A stretch of DNA of 64,000 nt, from positions 7,172,001 to 7,236,000 of the forward strand of contig JBAIAC010000001.1 in NCBI GenBank assembly GCA_037349315.1, in the 5' to 3' direction. The DNA is from Chelydra serpentina (lineage: Eukaryota > Chordata > Testudines > Chelydridae). Shown here in pieces: positions 1 to 11,446 of the stretch (the stretch's first letter is position 1; each line of letters opens with the position of its first letter). The notes beneath the pieces were generated by a model. That model saw only the letters and a list, made by a program, of their open reading frames with translations, made no database searches and was not told the origin of the DNA. Made by a program: the position numbers and the translations under genes.

Positions 1-672
1 AATCTGAGAGGGATGAGGTGTGGAGTATGCTTTCAGAAGTTTTAAAAGAGCAACACTCAATGTGGAAACTACAGAACCCGAGCTACCAAAAAAGAAAATC
101 AACCTTCTGCTAACGGCATCTGACTCACATAATGAAAATGAACATGCGTCGGTCCGCATAGCTTTGGATTGTTATCAAGCAGAACCTGTCATCAGCATGG
201 TCGCATGTCTTCTGGAATGGTGGTTGAAGCATGAAGGCACATGTCAATCTTTAGCGCATCTGGCACGTAAATATTTTGCGACGCCAGCTACAACACTGCC
301 ACGAGAACGCCTGTTCTTACTTTCAGGTGACATAAACAAGAAGTGGGCAGCATTATCTCCTGCAAATGTAAACAAACTTGTTTGTCTGAGCGATTGGCTG
401 AACAAGAAGTAGGACTGAGTGGACTTAAGGGCTCTAAAATTTTACATTGTTTTATTTTATTTTTGAATGCAGGTTTTTTGGTACATAATTCTACATTTGT
501 AAGTTCAACTTTCATGATAAAGAGATTGCATTACAGTACTTGTATTGGCTGAATTGAAAAATACTATTTCTTTTGTGTATTCTGTTGTTATTTAACAGTG
601 CGATTAATCATGATTAATTTTTTTAATTGCACTATTAATCACAGTTAATTTTTTTAATTGCTTGACAGCCCT
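1..672 (+). mobile_element. hAT transposase 3' end, cut by window edge
   Basis: From the window edge to about 412 the plus strand carries the C-terminal part of a hAT-superfamily transposase, including the dimerisation (hATC) region: WW near 225, then LAHLARKYFATPATT and an ERLFLLSG motif near 309-330. A frameshift near 58 separates an upstream remnant (ERDEVWSMLSEVLKEQHS) from the rest. After a stop at 410-412 comes an AT-rich tail ending TTGACAGCCCTA near 672, which would be the terminal inverted repeat (reverse complement TAGGGCTGTCAA). The same family occurs at 49695-51265. It is a dead copy; its 5' part is outside the window. Confidence 0.8.
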
Positions 673-3600
673 AATATACACATCAGTGAGATATTTCTGC
701 TCAAATGTTTGACTGTAGAGTAGTTTAAAATGCTGATATATTATCTTGAAATTCAAGAGTCAACACAATATTGAAGTAACTAGGAAAATTCACCACACTT
801 GGAGCTGTCATTTCAGACTTTTGTCAGATTGTTCTCTTCGGTTTGTATTTAGTTAGTGTTTGGAATATTTGCTTTTAACTGTCAGGGCTAGAAACCTATT
901 TAAAAAAAAAGAAAAGCTTAGGCTGTGGAGCATGATGTTGCTGAAAGGCCATTCTGGTTCAGATTTAGTGGTCCTGCAGTTGTAGAGTAAATGGGGCTCT
1001 GAAAAACAGAACTGTTTCATATATAACCATAAGCCAGTCTTTGAGCACTGGGGGTTTGAGCCAGCGGCATGGAACTGAATTTCCATTGATTTAGATAGGT
1101 TTGGGCAAGGCCCTCCTCTTCCATAGCTTAAAAGAAAAAAAAAATGTGTGCAGCATCTTCAGCTGGTATCAATCTGCATAGCTCAATGGAACTATACTGA
1201 TTGACAGCAGCAGAGGATCTGGTCCTTTGTATATTATAAGGATAATTTAAATTAACTAAATTTGATAGAGAATCCAAAAGTCAGCTAGCCACTTTAAAGG
1301 TATTTAGGAAGATGGTTTCTGTTCCAAACAGGTTTTTATCTCAGGGCTGTATCCTGTTCCCACTCAAGACAATTTTGCACTTTTGCCACTGACTTCAGTG
1401 CAAGCAGGAGTGAACGCTAAGTAAACCACATACAGATGACAGTATTGGAAGAGAGAGGCAAAACCATAATGTGTTTTCTCTTTTCTTGCTTTCTTCAGCC
1501 CTTACTTGACTATTAAACTTGTACCCTAAACAATGAAAATCTGTCCCAATTAAGGATCCAGAGTGTGTTGGGGGAAGAAGAAATTACAGATTTGCAGCGT
1601 GATTCACAGGAGCCATGTTTCCTGTACTGAACTGCTCTTCTCTTATATTTTAGTACAAAACATAGTATTACGTTTAATAAGATGTGCCACAGATGTTCAG
1701 AAACTGAACTTAACGTATGAAGATGCAGTACCTTTTTCCTACTGCTAGTTCAAGCCAAGGCAGTGCATGATTATTCCATTACTAGCACCTCTGAACTGTT
1801 TTGTTCCTTTTTAAGTTGAATTGAAAAGTACTAAATATCTGTTATTCAATAGTGCATGGTATTGACACATTTTCCCATATGAAAATGAATGGACCCTGTG
1901 TACTGAATAAGCAGCTTTAAGGAAGTTATTCAACAAAACAGTAGGATCAGCTTCTCTAAGGTTAGAAGTGGTTGTAAGGGAGATGATCAAGGGAAGAAAA
2001 GAATTGAAGAGGGTGGCCCAGAATCTGCTTTGTACTTCAAGCAAGGTGGAACAGGAATGTTGTTTGGGATTTAACCTAAAGGGCTGCCAGGTAACAATCC
2101 ATTCCAGAGCATCCGTTGTTCCAGCTAACTGCCTTGTTGACTCTAAAGCGACAAGGTTATCAAATGGGTCTGAGGTGAAAAGCTCTGAAGTTGGTTAGTC
2201 CTTTTCAAGGTCAGGGTTAAAGGCCATTAATGGACCGAATTAGAAACCTGTGGATTACTCTGCATTACTACTAATCCCGTATTGTTAACAAATTCTAAAT
2301 TCATTACAGCAAGAAAGAAACCGTGAAATAGCATGTAAAAACAGAGAGCCCTCTGTCTCCTATCCACTTGCATGAGAGTGCATGTATTTGGGGAATCTTA
2401 TATTTTCTCCAATTTGACACTATTGTTAACAATACATGTGAGATCATATAGGGAATGTAGTTAGCATTATTTCCCCTTTTTACATCCTCACATCCCCCAA
2501 AACAATACTAAGTGTCATTAAAAATGACATTCCAGGACAATGTTCAGGGCTGCTGAAGACTTGCATACCAGAACTCTTCTGTTTCTCTCTGCTGAGAGAA
2601 TACAAGATGGATAATGATCACTCATGCTTGTGACTTTTGATGTAGAATCTAAGGTCGTGATGGCAGTGAGAATTCTCATTAACACAAAGGACCTTGTACA
2701 GTTGCTGCTGGAACTAGGGTATCCCGAGCTGAGAGCGTCCTTTGTAAAAGAAAACCACTGTAGCCAAACTAATATTAACCAGTCTCCATAGATATGCTGA
2801 ATGCCCCACTGTGTTTCTCTTCGAAAAAAACAAAACTAAAAGGCCCTTCAGTTTTAAGGGGAACAGTACAGTTAAACAGGCACATAGTAATCGTGGCTCA
2901 GTCTACTCTAGAGGCTGCATTAATGATTTTTAAAAGGTCTTGTGAAAGATCTGGCATAGTGAGTTGCCTTTTAATCCTAAAATGCTGTGACTGGAAATCC
3001 TGATAATTCAGTGTTCCCTGACATTTGTTTTATTCATAGAAAATACGAGGAGGAAATCAACATAGAACCCAGACGCAGCAGCTAGTACAAGGCTAACTTA
3101 CATTTCACAGACTTTATTATGTAATTGTTATTTGGCTGAATAAAATATATTTTTACTAAAGAATGGTGCAGGATTGTGTAGTAGGCTGTAAGTGTGTGTG
3201 TGTGTCCGTCCCTAAACATGATCAATCAGTTATCTGTTCTGCATATGCCCTTTAACTGGAAACACAAAAAATACAATGCTATGGTATTCCACAAAGATTG
3301 TGTTAATCCATTCTCTAACCAGAAAGATCCCAAACACCTTCCTCAGACAGGTATATCTGAGTCGCATGCACCTGTAAAAATGGCAGGGCAAAGGTTTCTA
3401 ATGAATTTGGTTTTTAATCGAGTGAAAATGAGAACACTTCAGGTTTCAGGTATGAAGAGGAATAGATAGAAGTTCAGCTGCTGCAAGGAGGATTACATAT
3501 GAATGAGATGCTGTAAAAATGTATGCAAGTAGCAGCAGGGTACAAAGGTTATCTGCTTTAAAATTGCATCCTAATCATAAAGAAGTTTAACAGCACAGTG

Positions 3601-4130
3601 TAAAATTTGTTATATCTGAGTTATTCAGACACTGAGTTTCTCTGCAGATCATCAGCCTAACAAAACAAAATCCTGGCTGCACAGATTTTTGCTGGAAAGT
3701 TCCTTGTTATAGAAAGCTATTTAAGTAGAATAAAGCCTAAGATTATTGCAAGGAGATTGGTAGGAGTCAGGTGATACAACAGCCGAGAAGCTGGTTGTGT
3801 AAATTGTGGTAGCTCCTTTGAAGCTAATGAAGCTACACCAATGTCTGGAGCTGAGGATCTGCTCCACAGTTTATCTCTGCCATTCAGGCCTAGCTGTCTG
3901 CTCTGCTCACACCACTACCGCTCTTTGGTTGCAACTTCTTTGCATTGATATCACATGTTGGGTTCTTTTCCCCTAAAGTACAGCAGCCTTCTTTGTGTCC
4001 CTTTTGTGCTGGTAATGCTGTCAGCTGTTGAATATGATTTGAGCATGATTCAATTCCAGAAAAAAAAAGGGGAAGAGACAACATGTCCATGTTTTTTCTT
4101 ATTTTCTGGCTGCACATAGGAGTCCTCTTA
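673..4130. other. Intronic sequence without recognised genes
   Basis: Part of the large intron upstream of the first exon seen here. Both strands hold only short open frames without recognisable domains. It contains a short TG run near 3190-3204. I see no exon with conserved coding character and no complete transposon. Confidence 0.6.
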
Positions 4131-4232
4131 CCTGCAAAAAGAAAACAAGAAAAATACCTGTGGCACCTTAGAGACTAACAAATTTATTTCAGCATAAGTT
4201 TTCGTGGGTTAAGAACCCACTTCATCAGATGC
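4131..4232. repeat. Short interspersed repeat of reptile type
   Basis: An A-rich stretch with TGCAAAAAGAAAA is followed by TGTGGCACCTTAGAGACTAA, CAAATTTATTTCAGCATAAG, TTTTCGTGGG and CCCACTTCATCAGATGC. I recognise this as a very common SINE-like repeat in turtle and crocodilian genomes. Only about 100 bp are kept and the orientation relative to the family consensus is uncertain. Confidence 0.7.
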
Positions 4233-6908
4233 TCACAGTTGGGAGAATAGTTGTTTTTGTCTCTAAGTGAATATCTTTGAGCAACAGTGATAATTTCCAG
4301 GGAAGGGGGAGTGTTCTGTTACTGAGGAGGCCATTATTTTTCAGGGTATGTACATCTTTCCTCTTTTTAGATTGTCTGCCATTGTAACAAAAGTGATTAC
4401 ATTGTTACACGTGACTGCCCTTTGTCTGCAGTTTAACATGAGGAGTACTCATATGGCAATTAAATCAAACTATGAGTAAGTAGGGGAGGTGTCTCAAAAA
4501 TTCCAGATGTTAGTTTCATGTAGATCTTTTTACCTTTAAACTATAATTACTCATCAGAGAAACAGATAATGTTGGCTTAGGCTACTTCTGGTTTTAAGTA
4601 TCTCAGGTTCTTTTGAACCAAGGAAATTCATCTTGAGCATGTGTGCCTGCATGAGTACCCTGGTGAGGCTGCCTAGACTAGAGCAAGCCACCAGCAGAGT
4701 GGCTATGAAGAGGTGGTCTCCAAGCCAGTCCCACAAGCACCTGTGCAGAATGTGGTGAGAGGGGCAATGAGCATGGGGAAGGGCCATGGGATTGTTGTTT
4801 AAATGAATCCAGTAGCTCTAACACCACACATAGGTGACTCGAATGGACTGTAGCTACTATTCCACCCGTGGTCGTGGGGACTGCGCTCCACTCTGTGGGG
4901 TGAGTTTCATCCCATCAGCCCCCCCCCCCCCTTTTGCTTCATTTACTCAGGGTTTGTGTGGCTGATGTAAATTGCTCTCCATGTACATTGCTTCATCCAA
5001 AAGAGAAAGGCTTATGTTGCTTTTAACACAAAAGGAAAAAAGTTCTCTGCGCAGCTGTAACACCACCTCCAACCAGATCTCTAGTTATTACCCAAGTATC
5101 TTTTTGGAATCTTGCCATTTTCACAAGTGTGGTTGATAATCCAGTAATACCATATTATGTTTTAGATGAATCTGGACGTGATTGACCACAGCTTTTGCTT
5201 AGGTTATTGTTATAAGAGTTCACATTGTGAGACATGAACTATGAAATGGAAATGGTGGCATATTTCTCCCTTAAATCAGTTGTAACTTCTGTATTGCTAA
5301 AGTTTTCTTTTTTTATATATAGTGGTGCCTGATGGGACTTCCATAACATTTCTCTTACATAAATCCTTATCTGTGGGGGTTTGTAACTAGGCTATAAAAA
5401 GTTGCTCCAGTCTGGGAGAGTTTTTGAAATTATTCTCAGAAGAGTATGGGTATCCATGTAATTAAAAATAACATATGGAACCCAGCTACATTGTGTTGAG
5501 TCAAAATCTGTGCAATTTTATTTGAGTGGTGATGCACAGGGTATAAATCACAGAATTTGGCCCTGTAGGCTCAGCAGTAACATGTTGGACCTGATTCAGT
5601 TATGCATGTTTTATATTGATGTAAGTGTATTGACTTCAGTTGAACGATTCCTGATTTGCAACTGTGTGCATCAGGGAAGAATTGGGTTTATGGGGCCTGA
5701 TTCTCAATTGTCTTGTGGTTTGTGTAGTTATTTACACCTGTGCAAAGTTGTTTTATCAGTGAAAAATGCGGGTACTCAGTTCTTCTGAAAATCAGGCCAC
5801 TAGGATTTAGCAAAAGAATTTGGAAAATAATCTTTAAAAGGCCATTTAAAAGTGTTTGACTTAACCTGTCCCTTCTTGCCCTTCCAATAATTACTTTTTC
5901 TCTTTTTCTTACAAATTTGAAGGCAGAAAATAACTTAACAATAAAAAGAGCCAGATTTGTTGATTTTTGAAAATGAAGGGGTGAGGGAGGAAAGAGAGGG
6001 GGGGAAATAAAACCACAACTTCAAAAAAAAAATCCACATTTTTTTAAATAGACAATTTTTCTTAAATCTTACTAGAAAAAAGGCCACCCCCCCCCCCCAT
6101 CTTTTCATTCAAGAAGGTTTGGCCAGCTTTGGTTAAAAGTGGAATTTTGTCCTTAGCTGCCTTGTGCTGACATCTGGCAGCAAATCCTTGACTCCAGCTG
6201 ACAAGTGCGCAGCCCAGCTCAAGAGTGGTCCACCAGCATGGCCTATGCACTTCTGCTATCCTGGGTCAGTTGTGTGTTGCATTGCGCGAGTTCCGCTCTA
6301 AATAACTCCAGCAGCCAATGGCCCCAGAAAGCTCTTGGCAATTACTGGGGTATAAGGAAGTTTTGGCCATGTCCTATTTCCCTAGGCTATGTCCCCCAGC
6401 AGGGAGGGAGCGTGGTATGTTGGGAGTTCTCTCCAAACTAGCTCTGCTTTAAGACCAGAATCTACCTGTGGTAAAATGCCATTTCCACACTGCAGAATTT
6501 GAGCCAAGATGAGTAAATTAACACTATTGGACGATGCCTGCAATGGCAGGAACTATGGGTTGGGTAAAGGGCTGCCTTTCATCCTTATCTTTTCTGAATT
6601 CCATGGGTGTGCTTGACTCTAAACATTTGTTAGCATAGTTTTAGTATGTCTCTGTACAAATTACTTAATACCAAAATGGCTTTTGTTCTCTGATTTATAT
6701 AAATAAACCCTCATTTCTGGTTTAGCTGCTGTTGCCAAGTTTGAACTACACTTTCCCAGCAGCTGTTGCAAGTCACCATAGACCAGTTTTTGAAAAGTGT
6801 ATACACAGAGCATTTTTCACACCCCTGAGCTGCATATGTGCTTGAATCAGGCTTACATGAGCTCATAGGTATGTGCACATGAAAATCCCTGATTTGTGGG
6901 TGTGCATC
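4233..6908. other. Intronic sequence, two poly-C tracts
   Basis: No gene is visible. It contains a C13 tract at 4919-4931 and a C12 tract at 6087-6098, plus a diffuse palindromic repeat near 5586-5650 with the GATTCAGTTATGCAT / TTGACTTCAGTTGAACG core seen elsewhere in the window. The open frames here are short and lack recognisable motifs. Confidence 0.55.
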
Positions 6909-7031
6909 TAGAGTGACCAGACAGCAAATGTGAAACATCGGGACAGGGGTGGGGGGTAATAGAAGCCTATATAAGAAAAAGACCCCAAAATCGGGACTGT
7001 CCCTATAAAATTGGGATATCTGGTCACCCTA
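6909..7031. mobile_element. 123-bp hAT-type MITE with 8-bp target duplication
   Basis: The element starts TAGAGTGACCAGAC and ends ATCTGGTCACCCTA, so the ends are inverted repeats. It is flanked by a perfect 8-bp direct repeat TGTGCATC (6901-6908 and 7032-7039), the target duplication length of hAT elements. The inside has paired ATCGGGAC / GTCCC motifs. There is no coding capacity. Similar elements are common in turtle genomes. Confidence 0.88.
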
Positions 7032-7221
7032 TGTGCATCAGACGTTAAGCACACACAGAACACACATATGTACTTTTGAAAACATATGCCTGTAAGTGCT
7101 CCTTCAGAGCTTAGGAAGTTGATCAGCCTATTTGATTTTCTAATTTTTCAGCTACTATATTGACTGAATTTTCTTTTTACTCTGTGTGTCTGTATGCATG
7201 TCTGTGTATATATATGCATTA

Positions 7222-7338
7222 TGGATTCAGTTCAGCAAGGTACTTAAGTACATTCCTGACTTTAGTCCCGTGAGTTCAATGGGACTGTTCACTTACTTAT
7301 TTAGATGTGTGCCTAAGTACAGTACTGTGCTGAACTGG
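7222..7338. repeat. Short palindromic interspersed repeat
   Basis: The left part reads TTCAGTTCAGCAAGGTACTT and the right part GTACAGTACTGTGCTGAACT, an imperfect inverted repeat around a centre with GAGTTCAATGGGACT. It is an old member of the dispersed palindrome family that recurs through the window, with a close relative at 11326-11446. Confidence 0.65.
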
Positions 7339-7912
7339 TGATTATATATGTTGTATAGCATGAATGCACTGTTAATAATGAATAATCAAACACCCAACTT
7401 TTGGAATTTCCTGAGTTTTTATGATTGCACCAAGAACATTAATTATGCTACATTGTATATCTTATGGTATATATTTATAACAAAATAATATACTAAGGTT
7501 TATATTTGAAAACAGATCTAGAATATGCTTCATATATGCCACATGGCCAAGGCAGCATTGTTGGAACAACCCTCCCTTTGGGAATTTCCTGAGTTTTGAG
7601 TTTTCTTTATTCTCTTCATATTGTATTAATATTAGGGATTGGCATTTAATTTCGCTGCTTTTTTTAAAGAAAAGGGGAATGAAAAAAGAAATCTGAAGGT
7701 ACATGTGACTTGGTGAGCTTGGTAGACAATTTGAACTGGAGCTATCATTCTCACTAATTCTGCTTTCCATAAGTGAGTTCCTTGATACGGAGATTTTCAA
7801 CCTGTGAAGTTTATAAACTCCATCACCAGACTACAGCATCCTTAATCAGAGCCACCTTAACAATTCATTTTACAAAGGTTAGGAAAGTCTAAGTATGTAT
7901 GTATGAAACTAC
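7339..7912. other. AT-rich intronic sequence
   Basis: No gene or clear repeat is visible. A 112-residue open frame on the minus strand (7462-7800) has no recognisable motif, is AT-rich and is taken as chance. Confidence 0.5.
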
Positions 7913-8579
7913 TGTAACAGGGTCGGACTCACCCCTGCGGCGCCTCCTGCTGGTTTCTCCAGGGAATTAGCTCACCAGCCTCTGGAGCGCCCTCTACAGG
8001 CCAGTGATCCGCCTGTCCACGCTGGCCCCGTGTCCCTCCCAGGACCCGGTGCCCTTTTAACTGGGGTGCTGCCCCCTGGCAGTACCCCTAGATCTGGGTC
8101 TCCCCTCCCCAGGGGAACCCCCAACCCACTATCCCCACCTCACCTCAGTCGTAGGCTACTGCCAGTCACCAGCTAGCCCCCGCGCCCTGGGGCAGACTGC
8201 AGTATAAGCCACTCATCATAGGCAAAGGGGGTTTGGACCTGCTGCCTCAGCCTACCCGTGGGTTGCCCCCACAACCCCAGTACCTAGATGGGCCTAACCC
8301 TAGGCCGCAGCCTGGGGCTTTCCTAGCCGGAGCTCCCCAGCTCCTCAGGCCCTTCCCCAGCCCTGCTCCACCCTAGGTACCTAGTCAGGTCCCTGCAGCC
8401 AAGCCCTTCTCTCCCTAAAGGCAGAGAGAGAGTGTCTGTGTGCTCCAGGCCCACTGCCCTCTTATAAGGGCCAGCTGGGCCCTGATTAACTGGCCACACC
8501 TGTGGCTTCCTTGCCAATCAGCCCTCTCCCAGGGCTATTTCCAGCCCCTCCGGGCAGGAGCAGGGTTCCCCCTGCTACA
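7913..8579 (-). mobile_element. GC-rich solo LTR-like block, 667 bp
   Basis: A sharply bounded GC-rich block begins TGTAACAGGG and ends CCTGCTACA, giving inverted termini TGTARCAGGG and the TG...CA ends typical of LTRs. On the minus strand a TATA-like TTATAAGAGGGCAG lies about 110 bp from the start, which suggests minus orientation. It resembles LTRs of endogenous retroviruses common in turtles. The flanks do not give a clean target duplication, only the imperfect pair AACTAC / AACCTAC. No internal retroviral genes are present. A GC-rich DNA transposon is the alternative. Confidence 0.55.
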
Positions 8580-10922
8580 CAACCTACAGGTATTAAATCT
8601 TTGAAACTTTATAATTATTGAACCAATTTCCTTCAAAATTGCCTTGCCTTTTATATCTCAATGAGATCTATAGAACAAGTCAAATTTGGATACTAGACAT
8701 TTCAGCCTCTCTCTTCAGCCATTTTGGAGTTAATTATCTAATCAAAGACATTTCTTCCTGGAAAAGGCTGTTCTCCTCCCTCCCACCCCCCATAACTCTA
8801 AAGGTTGAAATTAATTTGTTTAAAGGTCCCCACTCATCCTGCCAAAAACCAAACAAACACAAATAAATAAATAAATAATAAAATCATCTTTGTGCTGGGA
8901 CCAAGCATGGAAATTTTCATACCAAAAGGAAAATTCTGAAGTGAGAGATTAGAATGAACATTGAAACTCAGCCTTAATTATACCTTGGAGAGCAGTTTCT
9001 AGAGAAGATTCGAGGAGGTGATGTCTTTGAAATGAAGAAATTGTAAATAAAGTTTCGATTAGCTATGTCTTTTTTATGGTTGAATTTTTGTGTACATTCT
9101 GACTGACTAATAGAGACGTTGACATTGGGGTATAACGTACAGTGGGGTGTAATTTTTTTAATGTAGGTTTTTCTGGAGCGTTTGTTTCTTAAACACTGAC
9201 AGATTAAAGGGCTCAGTTCTGCAAGACTTGAGCTATGTGAATATTGGGACTAATTGGAGCTCTCTGTATGGCAGGCTTGCAGAGCTGGGCTCGTAGAGAA
9301 GACAGTTTTTCCTTTTAATGCTGCTTCTTAGTAATCTGCTTCAAATCTCATTAAATATCATTAATTTTTAAATCTCTTTTTAGAAATAGCCTTATGTTAT
9401 AAATTATCCATAGATTCCTTCAGTTAGCACAAGTAACTTTTGCTGTAACCTAGACAATTTTTATTGCCAATATTCGTTCTGCTTTAATCAAGGGAGAGCT
9501 TAGGGGCCATTTTAGCTCCAAACTACATGCTGATATCCAGCATTATTACCTGATTTGTTACTGCTTTTATTTGGCAATCTCACTGTACAGAACAGTATAT
9601 CTCCATATACAATAAACCTTGTAATCATCAAAGGTAAATTATTTTGTGACCATGGAAGCAGAATGAACTAAACAAATCATGACCAAGGTTATTAAATCAG
9701 CCTATTAAACTGAAAATATTATTAATCGCCAATTGATTCAGTGGTTATTTAAATATATGCTTGTCAATTTAAAATATGTAATCTAGTAGTACAAATATAT
9801 AATTTAACCACAAATCATTGTAAATTTAACTCCCAGATTTTATATTTCCAAAGCATTAAATGCATTCATGATTGAGTGTGAGCTTCTGTCTATCATGGCA
9901 GTGTGTGCCCACTTCCCTGCCTTAATGGTGGGGCTGCACTGAGTCAAAACACACCTACCTGTTTGTCTCTATTCTAAATTATAATCCCAGTGGACAGTTG
10001 TGTACTTCATATTCCAGAGCATGTACGATCTTGGAGCTCCAGGATGTGGAGCACTCCAGGTTTCCCTGTGCACCAGTATGTACACACAGCCAAATCATAG
10101 AAATGATCCTAGATGCAACTAACTGCCCCAGTCACAGACATGTCTGAGCCCTGAGTTCATCATTAAGGTAAGGAGGGAGTGGGGAACCGGAACCAACAGT
10201 ACTGCATCTGAGGGGGACCTGGGGAAGACCGAAGGAAAAGAAGTGACATGGAGAGGAGGTCATAAATAATCCCCTCCCCCTGCAAAAAAAAATACCCTCC
10301 AAAATCCAAAACTTCTGATCTGCCCTTCTCCAAACAACAAAGAGAAGTAGGTTTATTTTAAAAATACATTGGCTGTATTTGGTGTGCTAGACAGGAGGGA
10401 AATAACAGGTAGTAGAGGTATGCGTAAGGTAGTGCCATATCAGCTGCCTACCTAGGGTGTTCACAGAACTAGCACTGGCCCCTGACCTCAGCCTTTAACC
10501 ATCTAGTGCATGGGGAAAGATTTTTGTGAAAACCGTTTGGCCCATTCCTGCACTGTGCCAGTAAAGAATGTTTCTGGAGGAAGCTACAAAGGCCACATAA
10601 GACTGTGTTGTAGTTCAGAACACTGCTGTGATCTTGGTCATTTTTGTTGTTCTTTTGTGGGAGTTTCATAAACATTATCTTGGGACAAGTCAGTTCTTTT
10701 CCCAGATCCCTTTTAAAAAGGTGATGTCTCTGACTTGATCACATTTACAGTTTTTTTTCCCAAGAGACAAACACTCAGGACCAAATTGGTTGTGCTGAAT
10801 TTGTATATTTTAACAGCACTAAGATATTTTTATTCTGTTCGTTCATGCAGGTCCGTCTGAGCTATACACCGGACAGTAGCTCCTTTATTATTCTGCTCAA
10901 GCTATTTGTCTGTTCTGTTAGG
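8580..10922. other. Intronic sequence, mostly repeat-free
   Basis: No gene is visible. It holds a short AAAT microsatellite at about 8861-8880 and, at about 9300-9900, an AT-rich stretch with many TAAT cores and no recognisable transposon. The remainder shows only short open frames. Confidence 0.5.
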
Positions 10923-10930
10923 CTGTTCAC

Positions 10931-11255
10931 CATAGGCGCCGATTTCCTTGCGGGGGGCTCGACCACCGCTCCATCCCAGCCCCCACCGCTTCCCCCAAGG
11001 CCTCATCCCGGCCCCACCTCTTCCCACCCCATTCTGCCCCTCCCCTGCCTCTTCCTGCCCCTGCTCCTCCCCTTCCTCCCCCAGTGCCTCCTGCATGCTG
11101 CTGAACAGCTAATTGCGGTGTGCCAGAGGCGCTGGGGGTGGGGGTGGAGGAGCTGATTGGCGCCGCCCACCAGCAGCAGGAGGCGCTGGCAGGGGGCCTG
11201 CTAGTGGGTACTGAACACCCACTATCTTTTTTCTCTGGGTGCTCCAGCCCCGATG
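10931..11255. mobile_element. 325-bp GC-rich hAT-type MITE with 8-bp target duplication
   Basis: The element runs from CATAGGCGCCGA to AGCCCCGATG and is flanked by a perfect 8-bp direct repeat CTGTTCAC (10923-10930 and 11256-11263). It is very rich in C on this strand. An inner AGCTAATTGC...AGCTGATTGGCG motif with nearby AGGCGCTGG repeats matches a remembered turtle family. The right end looks shortened relative to a full mirror of CATAGGCGCC. Open frames of 63-103 residues across it are low-complexity artefacts. Confidence 0.85.
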
Positions 11256-11325
11256 CTGTTCACTTATATGTCCCTGTAGTATTTTTTTCAGGATATAATT
11301 TCTGGAGCTAGGAAAAAATGTGACC

Positions 11326-11446
11326 AGGCCTTAGTCCTGCAAATGCTTGTGCCTGTGCTTAACTTCAATCATGTGAGTAGTCTCATTGAAGTCAATGGGA
11401 CAGCTTATGTGCTTAAAGCTAAACACAGGCAGACAGATTTGCAGGC
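11326..11446. repeat. Short palindromic interspersed repeat
   Basis: The left part reads CCTGCAAATGCTTGTGCCTG and the right part ACAGGCAGACAGATTTGCAG, arranged as an imperfect inverted repeat around CATTGAAGTCAATGGGAC. It belongs to the same family as 7222-7338. No target duplication can be read. Confidence 0.7.

Noticed and set aside
10845..11156. 103-residue proline-rich open frame
   Set aside because: It comes from a C-rich miniature element with a clear target duplication; not a gene.
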